Below are positions 16,861 to 26,700 of a stretch of 64,000 nt of DNA, piece after piece. Position 1 is the stretch's first letter; every line of letters begins with the position of its first letter. The stretch spans positions 1 through 64,000 of the forward strand of contig CATYLC010000011.1 in the NCBI GenBank assembly GCA_958408685.1, given 5' to 3'. Position numbers and translations under genes: made by a program. The notes beneath the pieces were generated by a model. The model made no database searches, had not been told where the DNA came from, and saw only the letters and a program-made list of their open reading frames with translations. The stretch comes from an uncultured Collinsella sp. GTDB taxonomy: Bacteria > Actinomycetota > Coriobacteriia > Coriobacteriales > Coriobacteriaceae.

Positions 16861-17742
16861 CTACACCTTCTCGGGGACGTACTTGCCCAAGAGGCCGGCA
16901 GGCTTGACGAGCAGGACGATGATCAAAACACCAAAGACGATGGAGTTGGCAAGACTCGTGGAAATGTAAGCCTGCGCCATCGCCTCGATGATGCCGATGA
17001 GAATGCCACCGACAAAGGCACCGGGGATGGAGCCGATGCCGCCGAAGACGGCGGCGTCGAAGGCCTTGATGCCAGGCATGGCACCCGTCGTGGGCTGCAG
17101 CACCGGCGAGTAGGAGCACAGGAGCACGCCGGCGATGGCGGCAAGCGCCGAGCCGATGGCAAACGTCATCGAGATGGTGCGGTTGACGTTGATGCCCATG
17201 AGCTGAGCGGCGGCCTTGTCCTCGGACACGGCGCGCATGGCCTTGCCCATCTTGGTCTTACCTGTAAAGAACATCAGGCCGGCCATGATAACCAGGCAGG
17301 CGACGATGGTGACGAGCGAGACGGCGCTTACGTTGAACTTGGCCAAGAACTCCGGCACCTGGAAGGTGACGAGCGAAGTGAAGTTCTTGGGCGTGGCGCC
17401 CCACAGAAGCTGCGCGGCGTTCTGCAGGAAGTAAGACACGCCGATAGCCGTGATCAGAACGGCCAGCGGGCCTGCTTGGCGCAGCGGCTTATAGGCCAGA
17501 CCCTCAATGAGAACGCCGAGAACCGTGCAGACCACACAAGAAAGAATTACAGATACCCAGCCCGGGAGGCCGAGATACGACGTGGCGCAGAACGAGACAT
17601 AGGCACCGACCATGATGACGTCGCCGTGAGCGAAGTTCAGCATCTTGGCGATACCGTAGACCATGGTGTAGCCCAACGCGATGATGGCGTAGACGCTGCC
17701 CATGGACAGGCCGTTGACCAGGTATTGGATAAAGACCGTCAT
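16861..17742 (-). CDS. livH: Branched-chain amino acid ABC transporter permease LivH
   Basis: The 293-residue membrane protein begins MTVFIQYLVNGLSMGSVYAIIALGYTMVYGIAKMLNFAHGD, the usual LivH N terminus, and has the loop GKAMRAVSEDKAAAQLMGINVNRTI. About eight membrane segments are visible. It pairs with LivM in the channel. The ATG at 17742 follows a G-rich site; the longer in-frame extension to 17835 would run through the hairpins that separate livK from livH. Confidence 0.94.
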   Translation of the reverse strand: MTVFIQYLVNGLSMGSVYAIIALGYTMVYGIAKMLNFAHGDVIMVGAYVSFCATSYLGLPGWVSVILSCVVCTVLGVLIEGLAYKPLRQAGPLAVLITAIGVSYFLQNAAQLLWGATPKNFTSLVTFQVPEFLAKFNVSAVSLVTIVACLVIMAGLMFFTGKTKMGKAMRAVSEDKAAAQLMGINVNRTISMTFAIGSALAAIAGVLLCSYSPVLQPTTGAMPGIKAFDAAVFGGIGSIPGAFVGGILIGIIEAMAQAYISTSLANSIVFGVLIIVLLVKPAGLLGKYVPEKV

Positions 17743-17788
17743 GTTCCACATCCCCCTTTCGAATAGGTTTCTAGTTGATGTATGAAAC

Positions 17789-17850
17789 AGGGACGTTACA
17801 TCGTCCCTAGATACCAAGCAAGCAGGGAAGGCCAAAACCTCCCCTGCTTG
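17789..17850 (-). terminator. Two hairpins between livK and livH
   Basis: AGGGACG/CGTCCCT (17789-17808) and a 13-bp stem with one mismatch (17819-17850) lie in the 140-base gap after livK. Such hairpins usually stabilise the upstream mRNA or cause partial termination, so that binding protein exceeds permease. No clear T-run follows, so readthrough is expected. Confidence 0.55.
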
Positions 17851-17881
17851 GGATCAAAACCGCTCTATGTAAGGCGGCCAA

Positions 17882-19069
17882 TTAGGCCTGTACGTACTTG
17901 CCGTCGGTGATGACGTACGCCGTGGGCTCCTTCTGGACCTGGCCCTTATCGTTCCAGGTGAGCTTGCCGGTCAGACCGTCAACGGTAATCTTGAGCATAG
18001 CCTTGGACAGCTTCTCGGCGGCCTCGGTCGGGTCGGCGTCGACACCAAGACCGGCCTCCTTGAGGGCCTCGGCCACCGCGTGCACGCCATCGTAGGCGTC
18101 GGCGGCAAACTGGTCGGGGGTATCGCCGTACTTATCCTTGTAAGCGTTGACGAAGTCGGCGTTCTTCTCGTCGTCGGCGGAGAACGGGGTCATGAGCAGC
18201 AGACCCTCAGCAAGAGAGGTGTCGAAGCCCTCAACGCCCAGGATGCCGTCCATGCCGTCGCAGCCCATCATCTTGACGTCGTAGCCCATGTCCTTGGCGT
18301 TCTTGAGCAGGACGGACGCCGGCGTGTAGTAGATCGGCGCAAAGATCATGGTGGCGCCGGCCTGCTTGGCCTTGGTCAGCTGGTTGGTAAAGCTCGTGGC
18401 GGAGTCGTCCTTAAAGGTCTCCTCGTCAACAATCTCGAGCTTGGACTCAGCGGCCTGGGCCTTAAAGGAATCTGCGATACCCGAAGAATAGGCGTCGCCG
18501 GAGTTATAGAACAGCACGAACTTCTCGTCCGCATACTTCTGCGCCAGGAACTTGGCAGCGTTGACACCCTGGTTGGGGTCGGTGAAGCAAACCTGGAAGA
18601 CGCAATCCTTGCCGTCGGTGACGTCCTCGGAGGACGCGGACGGGGTGATCATGAACGTCTTGGGGTCGTTACCACACTCAGCGGCAACGGCAACCGACGC
18701 ACCCGTGGTGGTCGGGCCGACGAGGGCCTGCATGCCCCAGTCGAGCAGGGTATTGAAGGCGTTGACGGCCTTCTCGCCGTCGGCCTGGTCATCCTCGGCC
18801 TTGCTGGCAAGCGGCAGCTCCTTGGTGGAGAAGTCCTTGCAGCCAAGCTCGACACCCTGGGTAACGGACTTGCCGTAGGACGCGTTGGCGCCGGTCAGCG
18901 GGCCGATGGTGCCGATCTTAAACGAAGCGTCACCCGAAGCGGAACCGCTGTCGCCGCCGTTGGAGGAGCAGCCAGCTAGAATGGACATCGCCCCCAGACC
19001 TGCTGCGCTCGCGATAACGCTCCTGCGATTCATAACAGGGTTCAATGACTTACCGGTGAGGCTCGACAT
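17882..19069 (-). CDS. livK: Branched-chain amino acid ABC transporter substrate-binding lipoprotein
   Basis: The 395-residue binding protein delivers Leu/Ile/Val or related amino acids to LivHMGF. A lipoprotein signal is visible: basic NRR, a hydrophobic stretch and lipobox LAGC with acylated Cys at about residue 34, followed by a Ser/Gly-rich linker. The mature domain starts FKIGTIGPLTGANASYG, the standard periplasmic-binding-protein type 1 opening, and ends AYVITDGKYVQA. The ATG at 19069 has a GAGGAGAG site. It is the first gene of the operon. A remnant resembling its own C-terminal end lies 270 bases upstream. Confidence 0.94.
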   Translation of the reverse strand: MSSLTGKSLNPVMNRRSVIASAAGLGAMSILAGCSSNGGDSGSASGDASFKIGTIGPLTGANASYGKSVTQGVELGCKDFSTKELPLASKAEDDQADGEKAVNAFNTLLDWGMQALVGPTTTGASVAVAAECGNDPKTFMITPSASSEDVTDGKDCVFQVCFTDPNQGVNAAKFLAQKYADEKFVLFYNSGDAYSSGIADSFKAQAAESKLEIVDEETFKDDSATSFTNQLTKAKQAGATMIFAPIYYTPASVLLKNAKDMGYDVKMMGCDGMDGILGVEGFDTSLAEGLLLMTPFSADDEKNADFVNAYKDKYGDTPDQFAADAYDGVHAVAEALKEAGLGVDADPTEAAEKLSKAMLKITVDGLTGKLTWNDKGQVQKEPTAYVITDGKYVQA

Positions 19070-19545
19070 GCGGCTCTCCTCTCAAATCTCGTCGGGTTTC
19101 GGTAGCCCGACAGGCCATCCTTCGCCGTGTTCGGCGTTCGCAAAATAGTAGACGCTTTAGTTGAGAAAAGTGGCGATTATTTCAACTTTTCTTTTGTTTT
19201 GTCCATTTATCCAAATTTATGCGTATTTCTGTCGGTTTATACAGTTTAGCCACTTTATTGTGTGAAAGTATTGTTTCCGTTCTGTTACAAGCGTCCCTGC
19301 CCTGATTAAAACGACCTCACCGCTCGCGTTTTGTGCGCACCTAGGCGGCGATGTACTTGCCGTCCTGAATCACATAGGCTGTAGGTCGTATGTAGTGAGC
19401 ATGTTTCCAATGTTTCCGCAGCGTTTCGGGGGTGCCGTTTTGTGCGACTCCTGTTGCCTGGCGAGCACGCGCCCTCGGTTCACGCTAGAATGCACTCAAC
19501 CTTTAAGCGGTTAATCCATCCATAAGATGCACGAAGGAGCTATCT
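19070..19545. other. Intergenic region between livK and hom
   Basis: Nothing complete is encoded here. 19150-19310 is strikingly AT-rich compared with its surroundings and probably holds the livK promoter, although no clear -35/-10 pair can be fixed. 19341-19387 holds a remnant of a livK-like gene. 19388-19545 leads to hom, whose ATG has a GAAGGAG site. Confidence 0.5.
19341..19387 (-). pseudogene. 3' remnant of a second livK-like gene
   Basis: On the minus strand this segment reads PTAYVIQDGKYIAA-stop, closely matching the PTAYVITDGKYVQA-stop end of the intact livK, but with many different bases. It therefore looks like an old paralogue and not a fresh copy. Upstream of the Pro codon the similarity ends. 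The rest of the gene is gone. Confidence 0.75.
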
Positions 19546-20889
19546 ATGAGCGAACCCCTGCGCACCGTGAACGTCGGTCTGATCGGTCTGGGAACCGTCG
19601 GCGGCGGCGTGGCCCGTCTGATCAAGAGCCACCACGATGAGTACCTGGCAGCCTACGGCATCGACCTTAAGCTGACCCGCGCCTGCGCGCTTGCCTGGGA
19701 GCAGGCCGAAGCAGCCGGTATTGAGCGCGAGGCCTTTACAAGTGACTGGCACGACGTCGTCACCGACCCCGCCGTCGACATCGTCGTCGAGCTGATCGGC
19801 GGCGAGCATCCCGCAACCGAGATCTTCACCACCGCCTTCGAGAACGGTAAGCACGTCGTCTCTGCCAACAAGGCCTTGCTGGGCCGTCATGTCGAGACGC
19901 TCGCCGAGAAGGCGCGCGCGTGTGGCGTGCAGATTAAATGCGAGGCCAGCTGCGGCGGCGGCATCCCCATCGTGAGCACGCTCGAGCACGACCTGGTGGG
20001 CAACAAGATCTTGACCATCGCCGGCATTCTCAACGGCACCACCAACTATATCCTGTCGCGCATGGACGCCGAGGGCGCCGATTACGCCGACGTGCTTGCC
20101 GACGCGCAGGCCAAGGGCTATGCCGAGGCCGACCCGTCCGCCGACGTCGACGGCTTCGACGCCGCCAGCAAGACGGCGATCCTCGCCTCCATCGGCTTTG
20201 GCACCCGCGTGACCACCGACGATGTGTACCAGCAGGGTATCCGCACCATCGGCGCCGAGGACATCGCCCAGGCCCGCGAGCTCGGCTACACCATTAAGCT
20301 GCTCGGCATCGCCCGCAACACCGACGCCGGCGTCGACGTCCGCGTGCATCCCACGCTGATCCCTGCCGATCACATGCTCGCCAAGGTCAACGGCGCCATG
20401 AACGCTGTCTACGTCGTAGGCGACGCCGTGGGCGAGACCATGTTCTACGGTGCCGGCGCAGGCTCCTTCCCCACCGCGAGCGCCGTCGTGGGCGACATCC
20501 TGTCGCTCTCCGAGCAGATCAGCCGCGGCGTGGCTCCGCTGCCCGAGATTGAGCCCTATGGTCACAACCTCGCCTTTAAGCCCATGGACGAGCTCCAGAC
20601 CAAGTACTATGTGCGCCTGAAGGTCGCCGACCGCGTGGGCGCCCTGTCCGAGACGGTCGACATCTTTGCCAAGCACAACATTTCGATCTCGCTCATCAAC
20701 CAGGTCGAGGACGGCAAGTCGGGCGTCAGCGATGCCTGCTCGGTCATCTTCCTGACGCACCGCGCGCTCGAGAAGGACGTCCAGGCTGCCGCCGCCGAGC
20801 TTGCCAGCGTCGACTGCGTTGCCGAGGTCGCCAACGTCCTGCGTATCGAGGACGTAGAGGCCTGGACCGAAGGCGTCATGGCCAACTAG
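19546..20889 (+). CDS. hom: Homoserine dehydrogenase
   Basis: The enzyme reduces aspartate semialdehyde to homoserine, the branch point to threonine, methionine and isoleucine. The 447-residue protein has the nucleotide-binding GLIGLGTVGGGV near the N terminus, VVSANKALL, the catalytic-domain ILNGTTNYIL and PSADVDGFDAASK, and a C-terminal ACT domain (YYVRLKVADRVGALSETVDIFAKHNISISLINQ) for feedback control, probably by threonine. It stands alone with its own terminator. thrB and thrC are not next to it. Confidence 0.96.
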   Translation: MSEPLRTVNVGLIGLGTVGGGVARLIKSHHDEYLAAYGIDLKLTRACALAWEQAEAAGIEREAFTSDWHDVVTDPAVDIVVELIGGEHPATEIFTTAFENGKHVVSANKALLGRHVETLAEKARACGVQIKCEASCGGGIPIVSTLEHDLVGNKILTIAGILNGTTNYILSRMDAEGADYADVLADAQAKGYAEADPSADVDGFDAASKTAILASIGFGTRVTTDDVYQQGIRTIGAEDIAQARELGYTIKLLGIARNTDAGVDVRVHPTLIPADHMLAKVNGAMNAVYVVGDAVGETMFYGAGAGSFPTASAVVGDILSLSEQISRGVAPLPEIEPYGHNLAFKPMDELQTKYYVRLKVADRVGALSETVDIFAKHNISISLINQVEDGKSGVSDACSVIFLTHRALEKDVQAAAAELASVDCVAEVANVLRIEDVEAWTEGVMAN

Positions 20890-20920
20890 CCCAACACCCG
20901 CTTATCAATACGCACCTCGG

Positions 20921-20954
20921 GGGCTCCCGTCCTATGTGGGACGGGAGCCCTTTT
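20921..20954 (+). terminator. Terminator of hom
   Basis: The arms GGGCTCCCGTCC and GGGACGGGAGCCC (one unpaired base) are followed by TTTT, about 30 bases after the hom stop. Confidence 0.88.
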
Positions 20955-21106
20955 CTATCCGGCTTCCAAGCACAGCGGCAAAGCGGCATTTGCACGAGCC
21001 GTTCATCGGTAGCGCGGGTTACCGTTCACCGATATGCAAACGCGGCCGATTCCGGCTACCGCTACGCTGTGCTGCGTATGTCCAACCCCCGAAGAATGGA
21101 GGCACC

Positions 21107-21856
21107 ATGTTGCTCGAGGGCAAGAAAGCAATCATCACCGGAGGCACGCGCGGTATCGGCTATGCCATCGCCTGTCGCTTTATCGAGGAGGGCGCCGCCG
21201 TCACGGTCTTTGGCTCGCGTCAGGAGACTGCCGACGCCGCCGTTGAAAAGCTAGCCGCAGCCTATCCCGAGGCCAAGGTCTGGGGCCGCACCTGCGACCT
21301 CACCTCGCTCGAGGCCGTAACCGAGGCCTTTACCGAGGCAGCCGCCGACATGGGTGGCCTGGACACGGTCGTTAACAACGCCGGCATCTCCCAGCGCTCG
21401 CCCCTTTTGGACTACACGGCCGAGGAGTTCGCAAAGGTCATGAACCTTAACGTCGTCGCTGTCTTTAATGGCCACCAGGCTGCCGCCAAGATCATGACCG
21501 AAGCCGGCCACGGCGGCACCATCACTACCACAAGCTCGATGGTCGCCAAGTACGGCCAGCCCTCCGGCGTCGGTTACCCCACGTCCAAGTTTGCCGTCAA
21601 CGGCATGGTCCAGTCGCTCTCGCGCGAGCTCGCCCCCATGGGCATCCGCGTCAACGCCGTTGCCCCTGGCGTGACTAAGACCGACATGGTCGCCAACCTA
21701 CCCGAAGAGGTCATCAAGCCCATCGTCGCCACTATTCCGCTCGGCCGCATGGGCGAGCCCGAGGATGTCGCCAACGCCTTTGTCTTCTTGGCAAGCGACA
21801 TGTCCTCCTATGTCACGGGCGCCATCCTCCCCGTCGACGGAGCCGCCCGCTCCTAA
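21107..21856 (+). CDS. Short-chain dehydrogenase/reductase (FabG-like)
   Basis: This 249-residue classical SDR has the cofactor motif TGGTRGIG (11-18), NNAG (90-93), a catalytic serine at 143 or 144, and Tyr157-x3-Lys161 (YPTSK). The C-terminal APGVTKTDM and GRMGEPEDVANAFVFLASDMSSYVTGAILPVDG are FabG-like. Glycine-rich NAD(P)-dependent oxidation or reduction of a 3-oxoacyl, sugar or steroid substrate is possible; no neighbour identifies it. The ATG at 21107 follows ATGGAGG; in-frame codons upstream to 20936 cross the hom terminator and are not used. It does not resemble the known Collinsella 7beta-hydroxysteroid dehydrogenase. Confidence 0.88.
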   Translation: MLLEGKKAIITGGTRGIGYAIACRFIEEGAAVTVFGSRQETADAAVEKLAAAYPEAKVWGRTCDLTSLEAVTEAFTEAAADMGGLDTVVNNAGISQRSPLLDYTAEEFAKVMNLNVVAVFNGHQAAAKIMTEAGHGGTITTTSSMVAKYGQPSGVGYPTSKFAVNGMVQSLSRELAPMGIRVNAVAPGVTKTDMVANLPEEVIKPIVATIPLGRMGEPEDVANAFVFLASDMSSYVTGAILPVDGAARS

Positions 21857-21900
21857 AGGTCGCAAGCCACGACTCCTAGCCTCAACATTGCTCAACGCAA

Positions 21901-21939
21901 AAGGCGCGCTGCCTGCATCAACCGCAGGCAGCGCGCCTT
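21901..21939. terminator. Bidirectional terminator between SDR and antiporter
   Basis: Perfect 16-bp arms AAGGCGCGCTGCCTGC/GCAGGCAGCGCGCCTT lie between two convergent genes, with A-rich and T-rich flanks. It probably serves both. Confidence 0.85.
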
Positions 21940-21977
21940 CTATTATTTGGACGGAACCCGTATCCCGGCATTCCTTA

Positions 21978-23540
21978 CTACTTACCGTCGTCGTCCTGGG
22001 CTTCATCGCGCGCGTAGAGCTCCAGCATGCGGCGGCGGTATTCGTGCACGGCGAGCTTGGCGCGCTCCAGGCGGCGGCGCTCACGCGGAGTCAGCTTGGA
22101 CGGGTCGATCTCGTCGCCATAGGTCTTCTCGGCCAGCAAATGAGCGGCGTCCACGATACGGGCATCGATGTGCCCGCTTGCCGCCTCGGTCGAGAGGCGG
22201 TCGGCAATGGAATCAAGGGTAGGTATGCCGTCGAGCGAACGCCCATGTCCATGCGAGGTCAGCAGCTCGTGCTCGCGTGCGAGCAGGCTCGCCAAATCGT
22301 GATGGGCGCGCAAGATGTCGAGCGCATCGGATGGATGCTCGGCAACCTCTGCCACGGCAGCGACCGGTGCGGCGTCGACCACGCGGTAGAAGAGCTGCGC
22401 GAGCAGCGGCATCAAGAACACCGTGATGGCACCGGCGGCAACCATGACCGACGCAATATCTTGCGACAGCGCGCCCGCGTTGACGGCAACGCTCGTCACG
22501 GCAACGATGATCGGAAGCGCCGTGGTGCAGTACAGGGCCACGGTAATGCGACCATACGCCGACACATCGCGCGTCGCAGGACAAATGCTCATAGAAATAA
22601 GGATGGGCACGGCACGAATAATCAGCAACGCCACGATAAAGCCCGCGAGCAAGCCCGGGCGCGACGCCACGGCCGTCAGGTCGATCTTTGCGCCCGATAC
22701 GGTAAAGAACACCGGAATCAAAAAGCCGTAGGCCAGGCCGTCGAGCTTGGTCTCGAGCGTATGGTTGCCCTCGGGGATGATATAGCGCAGGACAAAGCCG
22801 GCGGCAAAAGAACCCAACACGATGTCGAGGTCAAAGATGGCCGAGAACGCCACGAGCGTGACCAGGATGAACACCGTCAGACGCACGAAGGTCTGCGACG
22901 TGGTATCGGCGCGTTCCTCGACAAACGAAAAGAAGCGGCTGCCGACGCGCCTGGAACGACTTGGGACCACGGCCAGCAGCACGCAGACCACAGCAAACAG
23001 GCCAAGAATCACGAGCGTCTGGATGCCGGTGCGGGCAGACAGCAGCACCGACATGGCGAGCACGGGACCGAGCTCGCCCCAAGTGCCATACGCGAGAATC
23101 GAGTCGCCAACGCGCGTGCCGGTGAGCGAGCGCTCGCGCATGATGGGCACAAGCGTGCCGAGCGCCGTGGAAGTAAGGGCGAGCGTCACGGCGATACCGT
23201 CGAAATGGCTGACCGAGAACCACGGCGTAAAGCGCACGGCAAGCCAGGCGATGCCAAACGTGACGGCCCACGTCGCCAAGCCGTAGCGCCCCTCCACACC
23301 CGTAATGTTCTTAGGGTCGATCTCAAAGCCGGCAAGCAGGAACAAAAAGGCCAGACCCAGCTCGGACACCAGCGAGACCTCGGCATCTACATGGATGACG
23401 CCGAGCATATGGGGTCCCAGCACCGCACCGAACACGAGCAAAAAGACCGTCTCGGGAACGGGCTTTCCGGGAATCGCCGAGGCGATGAAGGGGCTTGCAA
23501 AGGCCACGAGCGCGATGATGGCGAGTGAAACGAATGCCAT
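21978..23540 (-). CDS. CPA2-type cation:proton antiporter
   Basis: The 520-residue protein has about twelve membrane segments over its first 400 residues, with family features ETVFLLVFGAVLGPHMLG, ELGLAFLFLLAGFEID, LTSTALGTLVPI, and FAAGFVLR. The FEID acidic pair and the unwound helix regions are typical of KefB/NhaS-type exchangers. The last 110 residues form a charged cytoplasmic tail; no TrkA-N/RCK Rossmann motif is visible. It probably exchanges Na+ or K+ for protons. It is transcribed divergently from purL. Confidence 0.87.
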   Translation of the reverse strand: MAFVSLAIIALVAFASPFIASAIPGKPVPETVFLLVFGAVLGPHMLGVIHVDAEVSLVSELGLAFLFLLAGFEIDPKNITGVEGRYGLATWAVTFGIAWLAVRFTPWFSVSHFDGIAVTLALTSTALGTLVPIMRERSLTGTRVGDSILAYGTWGELGPVLAMSVLLSARTGIQTLVILGLFAVVCVLLAVVPSRSRRVGSRFFSFVEERADTTSQTFVRLTVFILVTLVAFSAIFDLDIVLGSFAAGFVLRYIIPEGNHTLETKLDGLAYGFLIPVFFTVSGAKIDLTAVASRPGLLAGFIVALLIIRAVPILISMSICPATRDVSAYGRITVALYCTTALPIIVAVTSVAVNAGALSQDIASVMVAAGAITVFLMPLLAQLFYRVVDAAPVAAVAEVAEHPSDALDILRAHHDLASLLAREHELLTSHGHGRSLDGIPTLDSIADRLSTEAASGHIDARIVDAAHLLAEKTYGDEIDPSKLTPRERRRLERAKLAVHEYRRRMLELYARDEAQDDDGK

Positions 23541-23724
23541 GTGATGCCTTTCTCTTGTTTGCGCTTCACTGTAGCACCCTCGCCGTCCTCAACGCGCCAC
23601 GAGCTGTCGTATCATAGTGAGGTTTACAAACATGTGGCTCAAGGCGACCGCAGGGCAGACCCCGCAAACCGACCGCTGCCGCATACCGTACCGTACGCCC
23701 AACCGATCAGGAAGGCAGGAACCA

Positions 23725-26700
23725 ATGGTCTCTCGTATCTACGTGGAGAAGAAACCCGGGTTCGACGTCGAGGCTCAGCAGCTCAAGGGCGAGCTGACCG
23801 AAATTCTCGGCATCAAGGGCATCGAGGCCCTGAGGATCATCAACCGCTACGACGTCGAGGGCATCGACGAGGAGCTTTTCCGCTCCTGCGTGCCGACCGT
23901 CTTTAGCGAGCCCCAGGTCGATGTGACCTACGACGAGCTCCCCGCAAGCGATGGCGCCGTCTTTGCCGTCGAATTCCTTCCTGGCCAGTTTGACCAGCGC
24001 GCCGACTCCGCCAGCGAGTGCGTGCAGCTCATCAGCCAGGGCGAGCGCCCCGCCGTGCGCTCCGCCAAGGTCTATATGATCTCGGGCGCTCTGGACGAAG
24101 CCGCCATCGAGGCCATCAAGCACTACGTGGTGAACCCCGTCGAGGCGCGCATCGCCTCGCTCGACCTGCCCGAGACTCTGTACATGGAGACCCCCGAGCC
24201 CCAGCCCGTCGAGGTGCTCGACGGCTTCCGCGAGCTCGATGAGGCCGGCCTTGCCGCCTTTATCGCCGATCGCGGCCTTGCCATGGACGAGGCAGACATC
24301 GCCTTCTGCCAGCAGTACTTCCGCGATGAGGATCGCGACCCCACCATCACCGAAATCCGCGTGATCGACACCTATTGGTCCGATCACTGCCGCCATACCA
24401 CCTTCGGCACCGTCCTGGACGACGTGACGATCGACGACGCCGTGGTGCAGCAGGCCTTCGACCGCTACATGGAGATGCGCCACGAACTCGGCCGCGACGC
24501 CAAGCCCGTCTGCCTCATGGACATGGGCACCATCGGCGCTAAGTACCTTAAGAAGACCGGCGTCATGACCGATGTCGATGAGTCCGAGGAAATCAACGCC
24601 TGCACCGTCAAGGTGAAGGTCGATGTCGACGGCGAGGACCAGGACTGGCTGTTCCTGTTTAAGAACGAGACCCACAACCACCCGACCGAGATCGAGCCCT
24701 TCGGCGGTGCCGCCACCTGCGTGGGCGGCGCCATCCGCGACCCGCTCTCGGGCCGCAGCTACGTGTACCAGGCCATGCGTGTCACCGGCGCCGGCGACCC
24801 CACCGTCCCCGTGTCCGAGACGCTCGAGGGCAAGCTGCCGCAGCGCAAGCTCGTAACCACCGCTGCCGCCGGCTACTCCAGCTACGGCAACCAGATCGGC
24901 CTTGCCACCGGCCAGGTCAACGAGCTCTATCACCCCGGCTACGTGGCCAAGCGCATGGAGGTCGGCGCCGTCGTGGGCGCTACCCCGGCAAACCACGTGC
25001 GCCGCGAGTGCCCCGCCCCCACCGACAAGATCATCCTGCTGGGCGGCCGCACCGGCCGTGACGGCATCGGCGGTGCCACCGGCTCCTCCAAGACCCAGAA
25101 CACCGAGTCCATCGAGACCTCGGGTGCCGAGGTCCAGAAGGGCAACGCCCCGGTCGAGCGCAAGCTGCAGCGCCTCTTCCGCCGCGGCGACGCCTGCCGC
25201 CTGATCAAGCGTTGCAACGACTTTGGCGCCGGCGGCGTCTCGGTCGCCGTGGGCGAGCTTGCCGACGGCCTGTATGTCGACCTGGACACCGTGACCAAGA
25301 AGTACGACGGCCTGGACGGCACCGAGCTCGCCATTTCCGAGTCCCAGGAGCGCATGGCCTGCGCCGTCGCCGACGGTGACGTCGAGGAGTTCATGGGCTA
25401 CGCCGCCGAGGAAAACCTGGAGGCGACCGTTATCGCCGAGGTTACCGCCGAGCCGCGCATGCGCATGGCCTGGAACGGTGTCGCCATCGTCGACCTATCC
25501 CGCGAGTTCCTCAACTCCAACGGCGCGCCCAAGCACCAGGTCGCCCACGTGTGCGCCCGCAGCGTGTGGCAGCCCAGCTGGGCCGGCACCACGCTTGCCG
25601 AGCGCATGACCTCGCTTGTCACCGACCTCAACGTTGCCTCCAACAAGGGCCTTTCCGAGCGCTTCGACTCCACCATCGGTGCCGCAACCGTGCTTATGCC
25701 TTTTGGCGGCAAGACGCAGCTCACCCCGAGCTCGGCCATGGTCGCCAAGTTCCCCGTGGACGGCGAGACCACCACGGCAAGCGCCATGGCATGGGGCTTC
25801 AACCCCTATCTGATGGAGGCCGACCAGTTTGCGGGCGCCTATCTGTCCGTGGTCGAGTCCATCGCCAAACTTGTGGCTGCCGGCTTTGAGCACAAACGCG
25901 CCTATCTCTCCTTCCAGGAGTACTTCGAGCGTCTGCGCACCGAGGCCGAGCGCTGGGGCAAGCCCACAGCAGCCGTCCTGGGCGCCCTCATGGCCCAAGT
26001 CGACCTGGGTGCCGGCGCCATCGGCGGCAAGGACTCCATGAGCGGCTCGTTTGAGGACGAGGCCGGCGAGCTCAACGTTCCGCCGACTCTGATCAGCTTC
26101 GCTGTTGCCGTGGGCCGCGCGGCGCGCGCCGTCTCCCCTGAGTTCAAGGGCCTGACGCACCGCGTCGTCCGCATCGCCCCCGCCACCTACGGCGAGGACT
26201 ACCGCCCCGACGCCCAGCAGCTGCTCGCCGCGTTTGACGCCGTCGAGGCGCTCACTGCTACCGGCGACGCCCTGGCCGTCTCCACGCCCGGCTACGGCTG
26301 TGGCGCCGAGAGCCTCTTTAAGATGTGCGTCGGCAACCAGATCGGCATCGAGCTTGCCGAGGATGTGGACGTGGAGAGCCTCTTCACCCCGCTCTACGGC
26401 AGCTTTATCGTCGAGCTCGCCGAGGACGCCGAGCTGCCCGAGGTCGCCGACGGCGTTGTCGTCGAGCCCCTGGGTACCACCGTCGAGGGCTATGTCATCG
26501 ACACCGGCTCCGAGGTCATCGAGCTCGCCGAGCTCCAGGAGGCCTGGGAGAGCGGCATCGAGGGCGTCTTCGCCTACCGCAGCGCCGGCGAGACCCCCGA
26601 GGTCGAGACCATCGACTTCCGCGCCAAGGATATCCACGTGTACGGCGGCGCCAAGATCGCCCGCCCGCGCGTGATCATCCCCGTGTTCCCCGGCAACAAC

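Noticed and set aside
15490..17766. Very long open frame on the plus strand opposite livG-livM-livH
   Set aside because: It is a mirror of GC-rich codon use in three genes with clear family motifs. Its product is rich in Asp, His and Gly with no domain.
21107..21856. 7beta-hydroxysteroid dehydrogenase, known from Collinsella
   Set aside because: The sequence is FabG-like and does not match my recollection of that enzyme's motifs.
21765..23528. 587-codon plus-strand frame opposite the antiporter
   Set aside because: The minus strand has clear CPA2 motifs and membrane segments. The antisense product is low-complexity and charged.
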